Assembly (NCBI GenBank): GCA_947501315.1
Contig: CANMXH010000170.1
Coordinates: 1-5,006, forward strand
Length of the DNA stretch: 5,006 nt
Direction of reading: 5' to 3'
From: Caulobacteraceae bacterium
GTDB lineage: Bacteria > Pseudomonadota > Alphaproteobacteria > Caulobacterales > Caulobacteraceae
The notes beneath the pieces are model-generated. The model was given only the letters and a program-made list of their open reading frames with translations, ran no database searches and was not told the DNA's origin. Below, piece after piece: positions 1 to 5,006 of this stretch (its first letter is position 1; each line of letters opens with the position of its first letter). Made by a program: the position numbers and the translations under genes.

Positions 1-3000
1 AGGTGCCGATGCCGCCGAAATAGAGCAGTTCGGCCGGGGCCTTCAGTATGGCCTTCATCAGCGCGGCCGGATCGAGGACGTCCTCCTGGATATCGAGCGC
101 GGCCCTGATCTGGGGGCTCAGTTCGATCGATTTGGACGAGCGCGAAAAGATGCCGCCGCCCGCCGAAATCTTCGAGCTGTCATAGTCCTGCCAGGACGAG
201 CGCGGCAGTTTGAACATCCGGTCACGCTCGATCCAGCTGGTGGCCGGATCGGGGTTCGGATCGATGAAGATGTCGCGGTGGTCGAAGGCGGCGACCAGTT
301 TGATCGCCTTCGACAGCAGCATGCCGTTGCCAAAGACGTCGCCCGACATGTCGCCGACGCCGACCACGGTGAAGGGTTCGGACTGGATGTCCTTGCCCAT
401 CTCGCGGAAGTGCCGCTTGACCGCTTCCCAGGCCCCGCGGGCCGTGATGCCCATCACCTTGTGGTCGTAGCCGACCGAGCCGCCGGAGGCGAAGGCGTCG
501 TCCAGCCAGAAGCCGTAGTCCGCCGAGATCCCGTTGGCGATGTCCGAGAAGGTGGCTGTGCCCTTGTCGGCGGCCACGACCAGATAGGGGTCGTCACCCT
601 CGAACCGGACCACCGAGGACGGCGGCACGACGGAGCCGTCACCGGCAATATTGTCGGTGATGTCGAGCAGGCCGGACAGGAAGGTCTTGTAGGCCCGGAT
701 GGCCTCGGCCTGCTGGGCATCGCGGTCGCCCCCGGCGCGCACGATGGCCGCCAGGTGTTTGGGGAAGAAGCCGCCCTTGGAGCCGACCGGAACGATGACG
801 GCGTTCTTGACCTGCTGCGCCTTCACCAGTCCCAGCACCTCGGTGCGGAAATCGTCACGGCGGTCAGACCAGCGCAGGCCGCCCCGCGCGACCGGGCCGA
901 AGCGAAGGTGCACACCCTCGATATGCGGGGCCCAGACGAAGATCTCCCGGAACGGCTTGGGCAGGGGCAGATCGGCCAGTTCGCGCGAGGCGATCTTGAT
1001 CGAGATATGGGCCTTGGGCCGTCCGCCGGGGCCGGCCTGGTAGTAGTTGGTGCGTTTGATCGCCTGAACGAGCAGGACCATCCGGCGCAGCGCCCGGTCG
1101 TGGTCGAGGCTCTTCACATCCTGCAATTGGGCATTGATCGTCTCGACCAGCGCGCCGACGGCGGCCTCGCGGCTGGCCGCATCGCCCCCCGCCGCGGGAT
1201 CGAATTTGGCTGCGAACAGGGCCAGCAGGCGCCGGGCCACGGCCGGATAGTCGCGCAAGGCCTCTTCCTGCACCGCCTGGCTGGGGTCGAGCCCCGTCTG
1301 CTGGCGATAGCGGGCGAGGGTCCGCACCAGCGCCGCCTCCCGCCAGTCGACGCCCAGCTCCAGCACCAGACGATTGAATCCGTCGCTTTCCGTCATGCCG
1401 GTCCAGACCGCCGAAAAGGCCGCCTCGAAGGGGCCTTTCACGTCAGCGAACTGAAGGTCGCTGCCGCGCGGATCCTCCAGCAGGAATTCATGCACATGGA
1501 TCTCGGCCTCTCCCGCCGGACGCAGGGCGTGGCCCCATTCCTCAAGCGTCTTGAGGCCCATGTCGGCGAGGATCGGCAGCACATCCGAAAGCGGCACCGC
1601 AGCGCCGCGGCGATAGAGTTTGAAGCGGAAATTCAGTGACCCTTCGCCATCCAGACGGAAGGCGCGAACCGCCACCGGTTCCCCGCCGTCGGCCAGGCCG
1701 CTGTCGTTCAGTGAATCGACGGCCCGCAAGTCCCGCACGGCCTCGGTGGCGTCATAGCGGGCGCGGTAGGCGACATCGAACGCCTCGGCCCACCGGGCGC
1801 TGAGCGGCCCGACGGCGACGTCATCCACATCGGCGCTGCGCAGGGCGCTTTCAAAACGATCGATCCAGCTGCGGCCGGCTTCGGCGATTTCGGCGTCGAG
1901 CGCGACCTGATCCGGGCACGGATGGTCTCCGGGGGTAACGCCTATGATGTAGTGAATCCGGACCAGGGGCTGGTCCGACAGCTGCGGATACCAGGCGGAA
2001 ATCCGCCCGCCCCAGGCGCGGGCGAGGATGGCCCCGATCCGTTCACGGACCGACGCGTCGAAACGCTCGCGCGGGATGAAGGCCAGCACGGAAACAAACC
2101 GGTCGAACGGGTCCTGACGGGTGAAGGTCTTGATCCGCGGACGGTCGTGCAGGTGCAGGATGCCGAGCGCGATCGCCAGCAGCTCGCTCTCCCCGATCTG
2201 GAAGAGTTCGTCGCGGGGATAGTTTTCGAGAATGTTCCGGAGCCGCTTTTCGCTGTGACTGCCGGCCACCTTTCCCGCGCGGGTGAGAGCATTGGCGACC
2301 TTGAGCCGGACCAGCGGCACCTGGGTCGCGGTCTTGTCATAGGCCTCGGCTGTAAACAGGCCGACGAACCGGGTCTCGCCGGAGGGTCGGCCGTCCGGTC
2401 CGAACCGCTTGACCCCGATATAGTCCATATAGGCGCGGCGATGGACGCGGGAGCGGACATTGGCCTTGCCCACCGTAACCGGCTCCGACAGATCCAGCTG
2501 CTTCTTCATGGATTTGGTCAGCACCGCCGGCTCATTGGCCCGGCGCAGCACGGTTCGCGCCGGATCAGCCAGAACCCCCAGACCGACCCCAGCCTGCGAC
2601 AGGGGTGCCTCGGCCTCATAGCCGCCGTCGCCGCTGCGCGGGTAGTCGTAGTCCCGGGCCCCGAGAAAGACGAAATGGTCGGCCTCAAGCCATTTCAGGA
2701 AATCGATATGTTCCGCCAGGATGTCGGGCGCGACCCCATGAGGATTTGCCTCAAGGTGGGCGATCGACCGATGCATCAGCGCCGCCATGTCCGCGTGGCC
2801 GTCGACCGCGCTGGACACGTCTTTCAGGGTCAGGGCCACGCCTTCGCCCAGGGCGTCCCGCCGCTCCTGCGGCAGGGGATCCATGACCACGATGATGGTG
2901 GACTCGCGCCCGCCGTCTTCCGCGGTCACCGGATGGTACATCGACCGGACTGTCACACCGGCGTCGGCCAGCTCGCCCATGACGCTGTCGACGAGAAACG

Positions 3001-3316
3001 GCCGGTCGTCCTGGATGACGATCAGAACATCATAACCCAGCGGGACACCGTCCACGCCGTGAAGCGGCGACAGGGTGATGCGCGCAGGTTCGCCGTGGGC
3101 CCGGCCCTCGGTCCCGCGCCAGGCCATGGCGAGCAGGCCGGCCATGTCGCGCCCGTCCAGTTCGGGCGTCTCGTCGGCGGCATAGTCTTCCCAGGCCTGA
3201 CGCAGGAAATCCTTGCCAGCACCGGTCAGTGGGCCCGGGGACAGCTGGTCGAAGCTGGCTTCCAGCGCCTCCAGGGTGATGGCCTGAGGGTGCGCGAGGG
3301 CCGTTTCGCCGGACAT
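1..3316 (-). CDS. gdhZ: NAD-specific glutamate dehydrogenase, large (GDH2/GdhZ) type, C-terminus cut off by window edge
   Basis: Oxidatively deaminates L-glutamate to 2-oxoglutarate and ammonium with NAD+, in the cytoplasm; mainly catabolic. About 1105 codons are visible with no internal stop; the family is usually about 1600 residues, so roughly the last third lies outside. The N-terminal half carries the ACT-like regulatory region (DDRPFLVDSVMGEL near residue 102, RSMYHPV near 122, FLKWLEADHFVFLGARDYDY near 207, ILENYPRDELFQIGE near 362). The catalytic part has FGPVARGGLRWSDRRDDFR near 805, PVGSKGGFFPK with the probable catalytic lysine at about 847, and the glycine-rich GVGDMSGDVFGNGM near 985. 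The visible part ends in LLYFGGIGT, a conserved family stretch. ATG at 3316 is the likely start: an in-frame TGA at 3344-3346 leaves only ten codons upstream and none is ATG or GTG. The Shine-Dalgarno is poor (GAGA only). The symbol follows the Caulobacter name; the family assignment is secure, but a division role here is inference. Confidence 0.96.
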   Translation of the reverse strand, partial: MSGETALAHPQAITLEALEASFDQLSPGPLTGAGKDFLRQAWEDYAADETPELDGRDMAGLLAMAWRGTEGRAHGEPARITLSPLHGVDGVPLGYDVLIVIQDDRPFLVDSVMGELADAGVTVRSMYHPVTAEDGGRESTIIVVMDPLPQERRDALGEGVALTLKDVSSAVDGHADMAALMHRSIAHLEANPHGVAPDILAEHIDFLKWLEADHFVFLGARDYDYPRSGDGGYEAEAPLSQAGVGLGVLADPARTVLRRANEPAVLTKSMKKQLDLSEPVTVGKANVRSRVHRRAYMDYIGVKRFGPDGRPSGETRFVGLFTAEAYDKTATQVPLVRLKVANALTRAGKVAGSHSEKRLRNILENYPRDELFQIGESELLAIALGILHLHDRPRIKTFTRQDPFDRFVSVLAFIPRERFDASVRERIGAILARAWGGRISAWYPQLSDQPLVRIHYIIGVTPGDHPCPDQVALDAEIAEAGRSWIDRFESALRSADVDDVAVGPLSARWAEAFDVAYRARYDATEAVRDLRAVDSLNDSGLADGGEPVAVRAFRLDGEGSLNFRFKLYRRGAAVPLSDVLPILADMGLKTLEEWGHALRPAGEAEIHVHEFLLEDPRGSDLQFADVKGPFEAAFSAVWTGMTESDGFNRLVLELGVDWREAALVRTLARYRQQTGLDPSQAVQEEALRDYPAVARRLLALFAAKFDPAAGGDAASREAAVGALVETINAQLQDVKSLDHDRALRRMVLLVQAIKRTNYYQAGPGGRPKAHISIKIASRELADLPLPKPFREIFVWAPHIEGVHLRFGPVARGGLRWSDRRDDFRTEVLGLVKAQQVKNAVIVPVGSKGGFFPKHLAAIVRAGGDRDAQQAEAIRAYKTFLSGLLDITDNIAGDGSVVPPSSVVRFEGDDPYLVVAADKGTATFSDIANGISADYGFWLDDAFASGGSVGYDHKVMGITARGAWEAVKRHFREMGKDIQSEPFTVVGVGDMSGDVFGNGMLLSKAIKLVAAFDHRDIFIDPNPDPATSWIERDRMFKLPRSSWQDYDSSKISAGGGIFSRSSKSIELSPQIRAALDIQEDVLDPAALMKAILKAPAELLYFGGIGT

Positions 3317-3335
3317 GGGCAGGTCTCTGGTGGAC

Positions 3336-3356
3336 GCGACCTTTCAAACAGGTCGC
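3336..3356. repeat. Inverted repeat just upstream of gdhZ
   Basis: Perfect 7-bp arms GCGACCT (3336-3342) and AGGTCGC (3350-3356) are separated by 7 nt. The element is centred about 30 nt before the gdhZ start and lies downstream of the promoter candidate, so it would be within the 5' leader. It could be an operator or an RNA hairpin modulating translation of a gene with a weak ribosome site. The arms are short and GC-rich, so chance is possible. Confidence 0.4.
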
Positions 3357-3370
3357 CGGAAATGGGAGAA

Positions 3371-3397
3371 GACTAGGCCGCTTCGCCGCTTGGGCAA
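3371..3397 (-). promoter_or_regulatory. Candidate housekeeping promoter of gdhZ
   Basis: Read on the minus strand, TTGCCCA (-35 side) is followed by 12 nt and then GCCTAGTC (-10 side). This resembles the Caulobacter housekeeping consensus TTGaCgS-N10-14-GCTANAWC in spacing and in part of the bases. Transcription would begin near 3363, giving a leader of about 47 nt before the ATG at 3316. It was identified by eye only, and the -35 match is partial. Confidence 0.4.
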
Positions 3398-3428
3398 GGG
3401 GTCTGTCCAGGCCGCGCTGACTAGGCCG
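3371..3428. repeat. Direct repeat GACTAGGCCG, two copies 48 bp apart, upstream of gdhZ
   Basis: The 10-mer GACTAGGCCG occurs at 3371-3380 and again at 3419-3428. The gene-proximal copy overlaps the proposed -10 element. CTAG is typically rare in GC-rich proteobacterial genomes, so two copies in an intergenic region stand out. They could be tandem -10 elements or paired regulator sites; the second copy has no good -35 at normal spacing. Confidence 0.4.
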
Positions 3429-3540
3429 TCCCGCGTGCGACGGGAACCCCCAAAACGAAGGTATCGGACCTGTTTCGGAAACTCGGGTTCCAACGGCCTC
3501 CCGCAGACCGGACAAGGCGGTCGACAGGGTCACCCAACCC

Positions 3541-3579
3541 CGGAAACGACAAGGCCGCCGAACTTTCGTTCGGCGGCCT
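3541..3579 (-). terminator. Strong hairpin, probable intrinsic terminator downstream of the transporter gene
   Basis: Bases 3552-3563 and 3568-3579 form a perfect 12-bp stem around a 4-nt loop. On the minus strand the loop is GAAA, a stable GNRA tetraloop, and the stem is followed by TTGTCGTTTCC, a broken but T-rich tail. On the plus strand the loop is TTTC and the tail is not T-rich, so minus orientation fits better. It lies about 130 nt past the transporter stop codon and ahead of the gdhZ promoter candidate, so it probably separates the two transcripts. Confidence 0.72.
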
Positions 3580-3682
3580 GCTTGGACCGGCACCCTGGAG
3601 GGGGGGGTGGCACCGATCTGTTCCACCGCAGCCTGGGGGAGGGGAGGGCTGCAGTGACAGAAAGGACATAGGTGCCGGTTAT
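3541..3682 (-). ncRNA. Candidate C-rich-loop small RNA or structured 3' UTR
   Basis: On the minus strand ACCGGCACC (3679-3671) can pair with GGTGCCGGT (3594-3586), a perfect 9-bp closing stem around 76 nt. Inside it, GCAGCC (3652-3647) pairs with GGCTGC (3633-3628), leaving a 13-nt loop of almost only C and T (3646-3634). A second run of eight C followed by TCC lies at 3607-3597. Both C-rich segments contain CCUCC, complementary to Shine-Dalgarno GGAGG. The unit ends in the GAAA-loop terminator hairpin. Small RNAs with C-rich loops are known in alphaproteobacteria (GsrN of Caulobacter, the rhizobial cuckoo RNAs), but I see no sequence identity to a named one. CATAAC near 3686-3681 could be a -10 element, but no matching -35 was found, so a processed 3' UTR is as likely as an independent gene. 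Confidence 0.3.
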
Positions 3683-3697
3683 GGCCAATCAAGGGCA

Positions 3698-3719
3698 CCG
3701 GGCGGCATCAGCCGCCCGG
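3698..3719. repeat. Hairpin spanning the stop codon of the transporter gene
   Basis: CCGGGCGGC (3698-3706) and GCCGCCCGG (3711-3719) form a perfect 9-bp stem. The 4-nt loop contains the TGA stop of the transporter gene (3710-3708 on the minus strand). No T-run follows on the minus strand (TGCCCTTGATT), so it is a poor intrinsic terminator. It may protect the mRNA 3' end or be a by-product of the glycine- and proline-coding C-terminus. Confidence 0.45.
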
Positions 3720-4829
3720 CGGCTGTGGCGGGTTGACGCGGCCGCGCTGCAGCGCGGCCTCTTCCTCATCGGCATAGGGTGCACCGTCGCCGGACAGGAG
3801 GATCGCCATCCAGCGCGAACCCTTGAACTCGGCCAGAATCGCCATGGCCATGACCGCAAGGGGCGTCGACAGGAACATGCCGACCACGCCCCAGAGCTGA
3901 CCCCAAAGCGCCAGGGACAGCAGCACCACCACCGGGTCGATGTTCTGGTTCTCGCCCTGCATGCGCGGCTGGATCATATTGCCGCTGATGAACAGGATGC
4001 TCTGGAGACCCACCAGCAGGATCGCGGCCGGCCAGTAGCTTTCGAACTGGACCAGGGCAAACATCGGCGGCGCAAGGCCGGCGACGGCACCGCCCAGGAC
4101 CGGAATAAAGCCGACGACGAAGATCACAAAGGTCCAGAACTCGGCGTTCTGCAGACCCACGGCCCGCATCAGCAGCCAGGCTGCGGCGCAGATCATCGCC
4201 CCGGTCACGGTCTGGACCCAGAGATAGCCCTCGACCCCGCCACGCACGCGGTCGAAGACACCCATGGCCTCGGCCCGGGCCCCGCGCCCGGGAAACAGGG
4301 CCACGATCTTGCGCCGGAAGCCGAGCTGGGCCGCCAGCAGAAAGCCCAGATAGACGAGCACGAAGAAGGCGCTCGTGAGCACACCCGAAGCCTGGCTCGC
4401 CGCCTGGGTCAGATAGGCGCGGATGTCGAGCTGGGCGATCAGCTGGGTCGCGGTGGGGGCGGTATCGATTCCGAACAGCTGCGAAACGTCGAACAGGATC
4501 TGGTCGATGCGCGGCCCGAGGCGGGTCGACACCCCGGACGCCTCGCTGAAGAAATTCAGGGCCCCGTTGGTGATGATGGCGATGGAGGCGAAGAAACCCA
4601 GCACCACCAGCAGCAGGGCGGCGACACCGGCCCAGCGACCAGGGACGGGCGTGCGGGTTTCGATGCCCCGCTTCAGCCCGTCGATCATGATCATCAGGAA
4701 GATGGCCATGGCCAGGGGCGTCAATATACCCCTGAGCCAGTAGACGGCGGCACCGGCGGCCACGACGGCGATCAACACCAGGGCGTTGCGGGAGACAGTC
4801 GAGGACGGAAGGGTGATCGGGGGTTTCAT
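3708..4829 (-). CDS. AI-2E family transporter (PerM-like membrane protein)
   Basis: Polytopic inner-membrane protein of the AI-2E transporter family (PF01594, formerly UPF0118/PerM). Members have been linked to autoinducer-2 export or Na+/H+ exchange, but the substrate here cannot be read from sequence. With ATG at 4829 it has 373 residues, typical for the family. Membrane segments are visible at about 16-33, 35-50, 67-90, 150-170, 206-225, 232-262, 267-285 and 298-332. A long amphipathic stretch lies at 91-145 between the third and fourth segments, as usual. Family signatures are VGFIPVLGG (239-247), GNMIQPRM (283-290) and VVLLSLALWGQLWGVVGMFL (301-320). The tail is polar and acidic, then proline-rich. 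The frame stays open upstream to TTG at 4985, but that would overlap the divergent gene and adds non-hydrophobic sequence. ATG at 4835 (375 residues) is nearly as good as 4829. Neither has a clear Shine-Dalgarno. No operon partner is visible. Confidence 0.93.
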   Translation of the reverse strand: MKPPITLPSSTVSRNALVLIAVVAAGAAVYWLRGILTPLAMAIFLMIMIDGLKRGIETRTPVPGRWAGVAALLLVVLGFFASIAIITNGALNFFSEASGVSTRLGPRIDQILFDVSQLFGIDTAPTATQLIAQLDIRAYLTQAASQASGVLTSAFFVLVYLGFLLAAQLGFRRKIVALFPGRGARAEAMGVFDRVRGGVEGYLWVQTVTGAMICAAAWLLMRAVGLQNAEFWTFVIFVVGFIPVLGGAVAGLAPPMFALVQFESYWPAAILLVGLQSILFISGNMIQPRMQGENQNIDPVVVLLSLALWGQLWGVVGMFLSTPLAVMAMAILAEFKGSRWMAILLSGDGAPYADEEEAALQRGRVNPPQPPGG

Positions 4830-4900
4830 GGCCATATCGTCGGGGTCCGTGCCGCCGGCGTCAATCCAGCCTTGAACCATTCGCGCGGCCGGTAGAGCAT
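4826..4900 (-). CDS. Possible 24-residue leader ORF overlapping the transporter start
   Basis: On the minus strand an ATG at 4900 opens a 24-codon frame, MLYRPREWFK...PTIWP. Its TGA (4828-4826) overlaps the transporter ATG at 4829 as ATGA, the classic arrangement for translational coupling. AGGGGG lies about 8 nt upstream of this ATG, a better ribosome site than any before the transporter starts. The peptide resembles nothing I recognise and is short enough to be chance. It would need transcription from beyond 4900. Confidence 0.22.
   Translation of the reverse strand: MLYRPREWFKAGLTPAARTPTIWP
4836..4864 (-). promoter_or_regulatory. Candidate promoter giving a leaderless transporter mRNA
   Basis: On the minus strand TTGACG (4864-4859) matches the -35 consensus exactly. 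After 17 nt comes GACGAT (4841-4836), a weak -10 matching only at positions 2, 5 and 6. Six bases later is the transporter ATG at 4829, so transcription would begin at or next to the start codon. Leaderless mRNAs are common in Caulobacter, and this would explain the missing Shine-Dalgarno. The poor -10 keeps this tentative. Confidence 0.3.
4872..4898 (+). promoter_or_regulatory. Candidate promoter of the divergent plus-strand gene
   Basis: TTGAACC (4872-4878), 12 nt, then GGTAGAGC (4891-4898) fits the Caulobacter housekeeping consensus TTGaCgS-N10-14-GCTANAWC well in spacing, with most of the conserved bases. Transcription would start near 4905, leaving a leader of about 25 nt that still includes the GGAG ribosome site. 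Confidence 0.45.
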
Positions 4901-4918
4901 GAGCGCCGCCCCCTGCCC

Positions 4919-4922
4919 GGAG
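4919..4922 (+). promoter_or_regulatory. Shine-Dalgarno GGAG that fixes the start at 4930
   Basis: GGAG lies 7 nt before the ATG at 4930, an ideal distance. It is the clearest ribosome site in the window and supports a real plus-strand gene here. That in turn argues against extending the minus-strand transporter to its TTG at 4985. Confidence 0.6.
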
Positions 4923-4929
4923 TTCCCCC

Positions 4930-5006
4930 ATGACTGATGGTGCCGACGCCGCCCCCGGCCTGTTCCTCGGCCAATCCTTCGACAACGGGGCTGACAGGCC
5001 GGAACA
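4930..5006 (+). CDS. Unrecognised gene, first 25 codons only
   Basis: The frame from ATG at 4930 stays open to the window end and reads MTDGADAAPGLFLGQSFDNG and on. The visible peptide is polar and acidic with small residues. It shows no signal peptide, no membrane segment and no family motif I can name. A GGAG ribosome site and a consensus-like promoter sit at proper distances upstream. The gene is divergent from the AI-2E family transporter with about 100 bp between the starts, so the two could share regulation. The product cannot be assigned from this fragment. Confidence 0.6.
   Translation, partial: MTDGADAAPGLFLGQSFDNGADRPE

Larger units (their letters stand above)
3317..3707. other. 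Intergenic region between transporter gene and gdhZ
   Basis: About 390 bp without a convincing protein gene. Open frames here are extensions of frames running antisense or out of frame through gdhZ or the transporter, and none shows a recognisable product. Going from right to left it holds the structured C-rich segment, the terminator hairpin, a short palindrome GTTTCGGAAAC at 3472-3482, two copies of GACTAGGCCG, the gdhZ promoter candidate and the leader inverted repeat. Confidence 0.7.

Noticed and set aside
278..1639. Plus-strand open frame of 453 codons
   Set aside because: It runs antisense to the glutamate dehydrogenase. Its translation is low-complexity and rich in G, R, H, D and Q, as expected from GC-rich codons read backwards; no family motif.
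1922..3376. Plus-strand open frame of 484 codons
   Set aside because: Also antisense to the N-terminal half of gdhZ, whose family motifs are unmistakable on the other strand.
3597..3650. G-quadruplex on the plus strand (G8 run and GGGGGAGGGGAGGG)
   Set aside because: The second tract has only three G-runs of three or more, and the loop to the G8 run is long. The C-rich loop reading on the minus RNA explains the segment better, though a quadruplex cannot be fully excluded.
3586..3679. tRNA gene suggested by the long-range stem
   Set aside because: No cloverleaf, T-loop (GTTCRANNC) or CCA-type acceptor arrangement is present.
3030..3698. Minus-strand open frame of 222 codons spanning the intergenic region and the gdhZ start
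   Set aside because: It overlaps gdhZ out of frame, crosses the terminator hairpin and has an arginine/proline-rich translation with no recognisable domain.
3317..3707. CcrM (GANTC) or CtrA (TTAA-N7-TTAA) cell-cycle sites near the gdhZ promoter
   Set aside because: I found no GANTC in this intergenic region and no CtrA-type motif. The GANTC sites noticed lie inside coding sequence.
3672..4895. Plus-strand open frame of 407 codons
   Set aside because: Antisense to the transporter; the translation is H/D/Q/G-rich without domains, whereas the minus strand gives a clear membrane protein.
4830..4985. N-terminal extension of the transporter to TTG at 4985
   Set aside because: It would overlap the divergent gene start at 4930 with its good ribosome site, uses a TTG start, and adds a non-conserved polar stretch before the first membrane segment.

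Overview
The window is GC-rich, with strong G/C preference at third codon positions, and its genes resemble those of an alphaproteobacterium. I infer the Caulobacterales (Caulobacter or Brevundimonas type). The grounds are a very large NAD-dependent glutamate dehydrogenase of the GdhZ type, promoter-like elements fitting the Caulobacter housekeeping consensus, and weak or absent Shine-Dalgarno sequences. No ribosomal marker is present, so the genus is unproven.

Layout, right to left for the minus-strand genes. At the right edge (4930-5006, + strand) is the first 25 codons of an unrecognised gene with a clear ribosome binding site and a plausible promoter. About 100 bp separate it from a divergent minus-strand gene (3708-4829) for an AI-2E/PerM-family membrane protein. 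About 390 bp without a convincing protein gene follows (3317-3707). It holds a hairpin around the transporter stop codon, a structured stretch with C-rich loops in minus-strand RNA, a strong terminator-like hairpin with a GAAA loop, and the upstream region of the next gene. From 3316 to beyond the left edge runs the large NAD-specific glutamate dehydrogenase on the minus strand, about 1105 codons present and the C-terminal part cut off.

The dehydrogenase converts glutamate to 2-oxoglutarate and ammonium, linking amino-acid use to the TCA cycle. In Caulobacter crescentus its homologue also moonlights in cell-division control through FtsZ. The transporter is probably not cotranscribed with it, because a terminator and a separate promoter candidate lie between them. 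No mobile element, CRISPR array, tRNA or rRNA was seen. The most interesting item is the possible small RNA (or structured 3' UTR) at 3541-3682, which shows CCUCC-type anti-Shine-Dalgarno segments in unpaired positions and ends in the terminator.
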